Assembly (NCBI GenBank): GCA_913009205.1
Contig: CAJVYC010000014.1
Coordinates: 1 to 64,000 of the forward strand
Direction: 5' to 3'
Origin: an uncultured Fluviicola sp.
Lineage (GTDB): Bacteria; Bacteroidota; Bacteroidia; Flavobacteriales_D; Crocinitomicaceae
DNA length: 64,000 bases
The notes under the pieces: model-generated
The model's database searches: none
What the model was told of the DNA's origin: nothing
What the model saw: only the letters and a program-made list of their open reading frames with translations
Made by a program: the position numbers and the translations under genes
Part shown: one piece after another, positions 57,864 through 64,000 of the stretch
How positions within the stretch are numbered: the first letter of the stretch is position 1
Layout: each line of letters opens with the position of its first letter

Positions 57864-59873
57864 GTGATGAACTTAACAGATTTTCAAAATCAGATTTTAG
57901 AAGGAATACCAGCATCAATCCCAGATAGATTGCCTGAAGAGAGCGGAATTAATCATGCTCCCAAAAGAAAGCAAATTCTATCAGAAGGAGAACGTAAATT
58001 GGCATTGAGAAATGCATTGCGTTATTTCCCAAAAGAGCAACACGCTCAATTGGCTCCTGAATTTTTGGAAGAGTTGAATGATTTGGGCCGAATTTATATG
58101 TTGCGCTACCGTCCGGCTTATTCAATGCATGCAAGACCAATTGGAGATTATCCTGGGAAATGCGAACAAGCCAAAGCGATCATGCTTATGATTCAGAATA
58201 ACCTGGATTACGCTGTTGCTCAACATCCACATGAATTAATTACATACGGAGGAAACGGTGCTGTATTCCAAAATTGGGTGCAATACCGATTGACAATGAA
58301 ATATTTGTCTGAAATGACTGATGAGCAAACACTTACTATGTATTCAGGCCACCCGATGGGATTGTATCCTTCGCATAAAGATGCCCCACGCGTGATTGTA
58401 ACGAATGGGATGATGATTCCAAATTATTCGAAACCAGATGATTGGGAGAAGTTCAATGCGTTGGGTGTTACTCAATATGGACAGATGACAGCAGGATCTT
58501 ATATGTACATCGGACCGCAAGGAATTGTGCATGGAACAACGATCACTGTTTTAAACGGATTTAGAAAAATAAATAAGGAACCCGCTGGATCATTGTTTGT
58601 GACTTCTGGATTAGGAGGAATGAGCGGTGCGCAGCCAAAAGCAGGCTCTATTGCGGGATGTATTACAGTTTGTGCAGAGGTCAATCCTAAGATGGCTAGG
58701 ATCAGACAAGATCAAGGTTGGGTAGATGAAATCATTGAAGATTTAGATGAATTGGTTGCTCGCGTTAGAATTGCGCAAGAAAACAAGGAAGTTGTATCGA
58801 TCGCTTACTTAGGAAACATTGTTGATATCTGGGAGAAATTTGACGAACAGAACATTCACATTGATTTGGGATCGGATCAAACGTCGCTTCACAACCCGTG
58901 GGCTGGAGGTTATTATCCAGTGGGACAGTCTTTTGAGGCTTCTAACGAGATGATGGCAGAGAATCCAGAGCTCTTTAAGGAAAAGATTAAAGAAACGCTT
59001 AGAAGACACGCAGAAACAATTAACAAGCATACCGCAAAAGGAACGTATTTCTTCGATTATGGAAATGCATTTTTACTAGAGGCATCTAGAGCTGGAGCGG
59101 ATGTTATGGCGGAAAATGGAATTGATTTTAAATATTCATCATACGTTCAAGACATCATGGGGCCCATGTGTTTCGATTATGGTTTTGGACCTTTTAGATG
59201 GGTTTGTGCTTCAGGTAAACCGGAAGACCTTCAAATTACAGATGATATTGCCTGCGAAGTTCTAGAGGAAATTAAAAAGAACAGTCCTGTTGAAATTCAA
59301 CAACAAATGGCCGATAACATCCAATGGATTAAAGGGGCACAAGAAAATAAATTAGTTGTCGGATCTCAAGCGCGTATTTTATATGCCGATACTGAAGGAA
59401 GAATGAAAATCGCGAAGGCATTCAACGATGCTATTGCAGCAGGAACAATCGGGCCTGTAGTTTTAGGACGTGACCATCACGATGTATCTGGAACGGACTC
59501 ACCTTACAGAGAAACATCAAATATTTATGATGGATCAAGATTCACGGCAGATATGGCAATTCAAAATGTGATCGGAGATAGTTTCCGAGGAGCAACTTGG
59601 GTTTCCATTCATAATGGAGGAGGTGTAGGATGGGGGGAAGTTGTCAATGGTGGCTTCGGAATGTTATTAGACGGTTCATCAGAAACAGAGCGTCGCTTGA
59701 AATCTATGCTGCATTGGGATGTCAACAACGGAATCTCCAGAAGAAGTTGGGCACGAAATGAAGGCGCTATTTTCGCCATTAAACGGGCAATGGAAATTGA
59801 ACCAAACTTGAAGGTCACGATTCCAGAACTGGTGGATGATGAAATTATCGAAGGAATCTTCGAAAAGAAGTAA
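57864..59873 (+). CDS. hutU: Urocanate hydratase
   Basis: Urocanase converts urocanate to imidazolonepropionate in histidine breakdown, using NAD+ as an electrophile. The 669-residue protein has TYGGNGAVFQNWVQYRLTMK (about 128-147), MYSGHPMGLYPS, VTNGMMIPNY, GSYMYIGPQGIVHGTTITVL and GLGGMSGAQPKAGSIAGC (the NAD-binding part), matching the family. It is the long type (E. coli-like ones are ~555 residues), which resembles the eukaryotic/Bacteroidota form. No other hut gene is in the window, so histidine use depends on genes elsewhere. It has its own terminator. Confidence 0.93.
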   Translation: MMNLTDFQNQILEGIPASIPDRLPEESGINHAPKRKQILSEGERKLALRNALRYFPKEQHAQLAPEFLEELNDLGRIYMLRYRPAYSMHARPIGDYPGKCEQAKAIMLMIQNNLDYAVAQHPHELITYGGNGAVFQNWVQYRLTMKYLSEMTDEQTLTMYSGHPMGLYPSHKDAPRVIVTNGMMIPNYSKPDDWEKFNALGVTQYGQMTAGSYMYIGPQGIVHGTTITVLNGFRKINKEPAGSLFVTSGLGGMSGAQPKAGSIAGCITVCAEVNPKMARIRQDQGWVDEIIEDLDELVARVRIAQENKEVVSIAYLGNIVDIWEKFDEQNIHIDLGSDQTSLHNPWAGGYYPVGQSFEASNEMMAENPELFKEKIKETLRRHAETINKHTAKGTYFFDYGNAFLLEASRAGADVMAENGIDFKYSSYVQDIMGPMCFDYGFGPFRWVCASGKPEDLQITDDIACEVLEEIKKNSPVEIQQQMADNIQWIKGAQENKLVVGSQARILYADTEGRMKIAKAFNDAIAAGTIGPVVLGRDHHDVSGTDSPYRETSNIYDGSRFTADMAIQNVIGDSFRGATWVSIHNGGGVGWGEVVNGGFGMLLDGSSETERRLKSMLHWDVNNGISRRSWARNEGAIFAIKRAMEIEPNLKVTIPELVDDEIIEGIFEKK

Positions 59874-59876
59874 AAG

Positions 59877-59911
59877 AAAAAGGCTTGTCGAATTAATTGA
59901 CAAGCCTTTTT
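59877..59911 (+). terminator. Rho-independent terminator after hutU
   Basis: AAAAAGGCTTGTC (59877-59889) and GACAAGCCTTTTT (59899-59911) are exact complements around a nine-base loop, ending in T. It can act in both directions. Confidence 0.9.
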
Positions 59912-59967
59912 AGCAATCTATAGGTTGGTTAGTGTTTTACAATTCGCGTTCTGCTAATTCAGTTTGT

Positions 59968-60391
59968 CATTTGCGCCTCGATCGAAGCCACATAAATACT
60001 AGGAAAACGGAAATGAGGGATACTATTCCCAATGCTATTTCCATTTTGCCCAAACTGTTTTCCCATTTTTTTTGCACCTGTTTTTCTTTTTTAAGAAGTT
60101 AATCCGTTTGAAGTGCTTTGAGTTCGGCCTTATTTAAGATGTTTTTCTGCTGTTTTAAAATGATAAGAATGGAGTCCGAATGATCGTACAAATTGTTCAT
60201 TGCAACTTCTTGGCTGTCAATTCTAGCCATTAAACTTAATTCATTATCTGATGGACCTCTTAAAGTGGCTGAGGTAAAAACTTATGAAATGGGTATTTTG
60301 TAGAAGGTTGGATCAGAACTTACAACTCAAGGTACGCATTGGAATTCGAGATGCTTAATAGAAAAAGTAGTGCAGTTAATACTGTTCTCAT
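59968..60391 (-). pseudogene. Decayed gene: signal peptide, coiled region and C-terminal TM segment
   Basis: Reading the minus strand from 60391, a signal peptide appears (MRTVLTALLFLLSISNSNAY), then a stop, then a frame change to DPTFYKIPIS and another stop. This is followed by LRGPSDNELSLMARIDSQEV, a helical stretch ending LQTD, and an in-frame TAA. The frame continues beyond this stop: KEKQVQKKWENSLGKMEIAL, a hydrophobic segment (IVSLISVFLVFMW) and a basic end (LRSRRK) closing with TGA at 59968-59970. At least three stops and one frame change interrupt an otherwise coherent membrane-anchored protein of ~140 residues. No family is recognised. Confidence 0.7.
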
Positions 60392-60448
60392 AATTTGGAG
60401 GCGTTGATTCAACTTATCATACAATGATAAACACCTTAATTTCAATTG

Positions 60449-63400
60449 CTAAGACATTTGCCTCAATTCACCAATCGATGAATAATACAAATAACAACTC
60501 ACGTTTGGATAGCCCATTTCCACAAGTGTGTTCTGATAAGACTTGATTTGCTTTTCGTCTTTGTTTTTAGGTAATCCAGTTTTGAAATCAATGATAATTG
60601 TTTCATCTGCTTTAATCACAATTTTGTCCGGGCGAGCCATTGTGTTTTCATCAACTAAAATTGCTTGCTCATTCAAAATCTGAACGTTGTTACTAATCAA
60701 ACTTTGATATTCAGCCAGGTTGTAAAGTTGCGTTAAGCGCTCAATGAGTTGTTTCGAATTGGCAACTGAAATTTCACCCGAATGAATTCCTTCGTCGACT
60801 TTATTTTTGATTTCATCAACAGAATTAATTCTACTTGTCAATAAGTGAAATTGAATTCCAAATTGCATTTCGTTACTCAGGAAATCAGCGGTGTTTAAAT
60901 CTGGATTGTCTTGAAAAGCAATATCGGGAAACCACAATCGATCTGTAACTTCATCTGGTTCAAAAAGAGATGCAGATTCTTTCGCTTGCTTAATTGGAGA
61001 GCGATCACCGTCATCTATAGTAACAGTTAACTTTCCATCTGATTCTTGGGCCAAGCCACTTGATAAAAGTGTTTTGTGGAATAGCTCTCCGAATTTAGTG
61101 CTTTCAAAATCATTTTGAATATACAAGCGCTCCACGGGTCTTGTCATTGCAACGTAACACAAGTTGACATTGTCGGTGATGATCTGATTCATCTCTTTGT
61201 TATAAAGATTAATCAAAGGTTGAAGCACCTCCGATTGTGTAGGTTGTTTGTAAACGATGAAATCATCAATTCCCACTAAGAAACTGGATTTTATTTTCAT
61301 ACTAAAATTCAAGGTTGGAATTAAAACCACTGGAAACTCAAGCCCTTTGGATTTATGAATCGTCATGATTTTAATCGCGTCTTCCGCTTCTGGAATCTGA
61401 ACGGCAATCTTGTCCTTTTTTCTGTGGTATTCATCCAAGAACGCTTTCAAATTAGGCCCTCTTTTCAAACCAAAATCATAAATAATGTCCGCCAAGTGAT
61501 GGAGGTACGGGTTCTGCAATTCCTTAAAGTGAATGATGCGGTAGAAGCCTTGAATCAGATCGTAAATGTTCTCGTACTTGAAAAAAAAGTTTGAATACGA
61601 TTCGAAATGATCAGCTAAGAATTGTCGATCATCGAAATAGCGATATATTCTGCCCGATTCGAGTTCCTTTTCCTTAATGTATTGTTTGTAATCGTCATAG
61701 GATTTGGAATTATTCCTGAAGAACAGTTCAGCAAATCGTTTCTTCTCATTTTCTCCTGAAGGACACAATCTCCATTTTAAAAACGCAATACACAATTGAA
61801 CTTTTAAATTAGAATGAATCAACAATGAATCAGCGGAAACGACTCTATAGCCCGCGTCATTTAATCCAACTGCCCAAGCATTACATTCTTTATTTCTTCC
61901 CCCGAGAACGCAAATGTCGGAGGGTTTGAAACCGTCTTGCTTACATTCTTCAATCCAATCAATGATAGTAGGAAGTAAATCAGAAACGGCAACTTTATCG
62001 TCTTTCGACATCTTTACTGATGAAATATGAATCTTTCCGTTGATGCTTGATTTCGGAATTTGAGAAATAGAATTGTAAAACACCTGAGAATCTTCAGGCA
62101 TCCTAGTTTTCATGTCTTTGAAAAAAGAATTGTTGAAATTGACAATACTTGGACTTGACCTCCAGTTATCGCCGAGTTCAGAAACGCTTCCCATTTGCTG
62201 AAAGAATTGCGACTTCCGTTCAATTTTCGGATTCTTATCCGGGTTATGAATTTGAGGCAATTCAACAAATTGTTCCGCAATTCCATTTTTGAATCTATAA
62301 ATCGATTGCTTTGGGTCGCCAACAATGAGGTTCTTTAAGTTATTTCCAATGGATTCATGAATAAGTGGAACCAAGTTCAACCATTGTAAGTGCGATGTGT
62401 CCTGGAACTCATCCAAAAGAAAGTGTTTGAATCGTGTTCCCAAGCGCTCATAAATAAACGGAGCGTTTTCATCTTGAATCAAGTCCGAAATTAAGGTGTT
62501 GAATTCAGAAATTCGAATGATTTGTTCTTCCCTTTTTGTTGTTTCTAGTGCCTTTGCCATGTATTGAAGCAAAGCCATATTGAAGAAGTTGTTTAGAAAC
62601 AAATGAACGGTTCCGTAATCTTGTAATGTCTTTTCCCAATAAGCATTCAGTTCGAGTAAGTCACGATTTATGTTGTCCGGAAATTTCTTTTCTAAATTCT
62701 GACTCAATTGTTTTTTTACCAATTCAGTGGCCAACGGAAATTTTTCATTTCGAAGAATCGTACTGATTTGATTGAACGTGCTTTTTTTACCTGGAAGTAC
62801 AGTCGGATCAACAAGACTAATTTTCTCAGCAATCGAGGCACAAAGCCCTTTAAACTTCTTATCAATGGCTGCGTTTGTCGCGTACAATTCCTTGTGCACG
62901 TCAATTGACAAGTTCAATTCCATCAAGCGTTCAATCGATGCATTGTTTTTTTCGTTGCGAAGTACTTTTCCAAAATCAATTAGGCTTCTTCTGAAATTCC
63001 AGGAATTACCATCATCAATATTGGACTTCGCATATTTCATCAAAATCTGGCTCAAAGCCGATTGTTCTTCATTGCCCAATTGGTTCAAAAGATCATCAAC
63101 GATTTTCTCAATGATTTCGGTTTCGTCCAGAACAACTTCAAATTCACTTGGTAAATCCAAATCCCTTGCAAACGATTTAATCAGCCTCAAGTTGAATTTA
63201 TCAATAGTCATTACATTGAAGTCTTCGTATTGATGCAAAATAGATTCTAAAACCTTCTTGGAGCGCTTATTCACTTCCTCTGGTGAGATTCCAATTTCAG
63301 TGGCTAATGTTTCTGCAAGAATTTTAATTCCCGAATTTTGGTTCTTTTCGCGACTTATTTGATCCAAAGCAGAAATAATTCTTTCCTTCATTTCCAACGC

Positions 63401-63565
63401 TGCCTTGTTTGTAAACGTCATAGCTATAACGCTTGAGAAGATGTTGGAATGGTCTTTTTGGCTAATTAAAAGTTTTATATATTCCTTAACGAGATGATAA
63501 GTTTTTCCACTTCCAGCAGAGGCATTGAGAATATTTAGTACCGGTTTTGACAGATCGTTTTGACT
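60449..63565 (-). CDS. RecB/AddA-like UvrD-family helicase with PD-(D/E)XK-type C-terminus; no canonical start
   Basis: The helicase unwinds DNA in break repair, and the C-terminal nuclease-like domain (IDFKTGLPKNKDEKQIKSYQ, near the end) fits the RecB/AddA family. Motifs include YERLGTRFKHFLLDEFQDTS (Walker B type, about 382-401), LIVGDPKQSIYRFKNG and MTIHKSKGLEFPVVLIPT. The Walker A (LNASAGSGKTYHLVKEYIKL) lies upstream of the first ATG (63421), in the same frame for 48 more codons up to 63565, where a TAA stops it. No ATG, GTG or TTG occurs in that extension. The full protein is ~1038 residues if a rare codon (CTG at 63552-63550) or a lost ATG is used. The 990 codons downstream are intact. 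Confidence 0.8.
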   Translation of the reverse strand, partial: SQNDLSKPVLNILNASAGSGKTYHLVKEYIKLLISQKDHSNIFSSVIAMTFTNKAALEMKERIISALDQISREKNQNSGIKILAETLATEIGISPEEVNKRSKKVLESILHQYEDFNVMTIDKFNLRLIKSFARDLDLPSEFEVVLDETEIIEKIVDDLLNQLGNEEQSALSQILMKYAKSNIDDGNSWNFRRSLIDFGKVLRNEKNNASIERLMELNLSIDVHKELYATNAAIDKKFKGLCASIAEKISLVDPTVLPGKKSTFNQISTILRNEKFPLATELVKKQLSQNLEKKFPDNINRDLLELNAYWEKTLQDYGTVHLFLNNFFNMALLQYMAKALETTKREEQIIRISEFNTLISDLIQDENAPFIYERLGTRFKHFLLDEFQDTSHLQWLNLVPLIHESIGNNLKNLIVGDPKQSIYRFKNGIAEQFVELPQIHNPDKNPKIERKSQFFQQMGSVSELGDNWRSSPSIVNFNNSFFKDMKTRMPEDSQVFYNSISQIPKSSINGKIHISSVKMSKDDKVAVSDLLPTIIDWIEECKQDGFKPSDICVLGGRNKECNAWAVGLNDAGYRVVSADSLLIHSNLKVQLCIAFLKWRLCPSGENEKKRFAELFFRNNSKSYDDYKQYIKEKELESGRIYRYFDDRQFLADHFESYSNFFFKYENIYDLIQGFYRIIHFKELQNPYLHHLADIIYDFGLKRGPNLKAFLDEYHRKKDKIAVQIPEAEDAIKIMTIHKSKGLEFPVVLIPTLNFSMKIKSSFLVGIDDFIVYKQPTQSEVLQPLINLYNKEMNQIITDNVNLCYVAMTRPVERLYIQNDFESTKFGELFHKTLLSSGLAQESDGKLTVTIDDGDRSPIKQAKESASLFEPDEVTDRLWFPDIAFQDNPDLNTADFLSNEMQFGIQFHLLTSRINSVDEIKNKVDEGIHSGEISVANSKQLIERLTQLYNLAEYQSLISNNVQILNEQAILVDENTMARPDKIVIKADETIIIDFKTGLPKNKDEKQIKSYQNTLVEMGYPNVSCYLYYSSIGELRQMS

Positions 63566-63660
63566 TTAAGGTTAGTTAAAATTAAGATTCATTCCTTGAA
63601 TTCAATCTAAAGTCTCCAACATTTAAAAGAAATAAGGTTTTAATAGCAGATGATTATGAT

Positions 63661-63668
63661 TAAATTTG
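63661..63668 (+). promoter_or_regulatory. -7 box (TAAATTTG) for the MbnP-like lipoprotein
   Basis: TAAATTTG is an exact TAnnTTTG, ending five bases before the ATG at 63674. The mRNA would be leaderless. Confidence 0.5.
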
Positions 63669-63673
63669 AGAAC

Positions 63674-64000
63674 ATGAAAATAGCAAACACAATTTTAATC
63701 GCAGGATGTTTGGCACTTGTTCTTACTTCGTGTAAGGATGATGAGATCATTACATGCGTACCAATGGATGGATCAACCTTAAAATTGACGGTTCAACCAA
63801 CGTTTGGGGCACAAGATTTACATCTTGATTCTATCTACACAACGGCTGAAGGATACAAGGTTCAATTCACAGAAATTAAATTCTATATTCAGGATGTCAA
63901 AAATGGCTCATCAACAATCATAAGTGATGGTCTATTTGATTTTAGATCAAGAGGAACATTGTTGTTAGAAGCTTCTGGCGATCCGTTGGACTTTATAGAA
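63674..64000 (+). CDS. MbnP-family lipoprotein (start only, runs off the window)
   Basis: The first 109 codons are visible. A lipoprotein signal (MKIANTILIAGCLALVLTSC, Cys 20) is followed by a mature region with LKLTVQPTFGAQDLHLDSIY and GYKVQFTEIKFYIQDVKNGS, matching the start of the MbnP domain. MbnP proteins in methanotrophs and Bacteroidota lie near the cytochrome c peroxidase-like MbnH and TonB receptors and may be involved in metal handling; that context is outside this window. The remainder of the gene is not seen. Confidence 0.75.
   Translation, partial: MKIANTILIAGCLALVLTSCKDDEIITCVPMDGSTLKLTVQPTFGAQDLHLDSIYTTAEGYKVQFTEIKFYIQDVKNGSSTIISDGLFDFRSRGTLLLEASGDPLDFIE

Overview
The window comes from a low-GC member of the Bacteroidota, most likely Flavobacteriales and plausibly close to Crocinitomicaceae/Fluviicola (the family is an inference; the phylum is well supported). 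Evidence: two secreted proteins carry Por/type IX secretion (T9SS) C-terminal domains, one type A and one CHU_C/type B. Start sites are preceded by the Bacteroidota -7 box TAnnTTTG rather than an E. coli -10. Shine-Dalgarno sequences are mostly absent. Phylum-typical families are present (DUF5686, Lacal_2735, a LuxE-like acyltransferase, BFN nuclease + UVR, MbnP), and ribosomal proteins L36 and S4 are of the cysteine-poor type.

Layout. 1-5130: mixed single genes on the + strand (GNAT acetyltransferase, T9SS cargo, fabD, a TonB plug-only protein) separated by strong hairpin terminators, with a gene remnant at 877-1006. 5133-8403: manC and a SprT-like protein on the - strand, divergent from an MlaE/MlaF ABC pair. 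8421-14261 (- strand): a four-gene unit of glutathione peroxidase, Lacal_2735, CIA30-like lipoprotein and photolyase, preceded by a BamA/TamA-like protein plus RmuC pair. 14397-14969: two paralogous ~50-aa lipoproteins, one broken at an A8 tract. 15100-19716 (- strand): a lipoprotein gene and tatC-DUF5686-lptB. 19888-28779: recQ (+), then a - strand series of lipocalin-like lipoprotein, M20 amidohydrolase, half-size TauE, LuxE-like acyltransferase, nucleoside permease, BFN nuclease and etfBA. 28917-34052: lipoprotein, tocopherol-cyclase-like protein, pdhB, and a large polytopic membrane protein.

34433-51991 is one long + strand ribosomal supercluster: str (rpsL-rpsG-fusA, no tuf), S10, spc and alpha operons in canonical order (rpsJ to rplQ) including secY, infA, rpmJ and rpoA. 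A promoter driving it lies at 34346-34375. A second full promoter overlapping a terminator-like hairpin sits between rpsN and rpsH, and structured leaders precede rpsK, rpsD and rpoA.

52215-59873: carA-eno (overlapping start/stop, behind a repeated TAACTTTG box), a small secreted protein paired with a large T9SS type B protein, and urocanate hydratase. 59968-60391 is a decayed gene on the - strand. The window closes with a RecB/AddA-like helicase-nuclease (- strand) that has no ordinary start codon for its Walker A-bearing N-terminus, and the first 109 codons of an MbnP-family lipoprotein.

Most of the window is housekeeping. I see no CRISPR array, insertion sequence, prophage, tRNA or rRNA, and no convincing undescribed multi-gene system. 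The most interesting signals are the homopolymer-frameshifted lipoprotein paralog, the helicase with a missing start, the ribosomal-cluster promoter/hairpins and the stress-gene unit.
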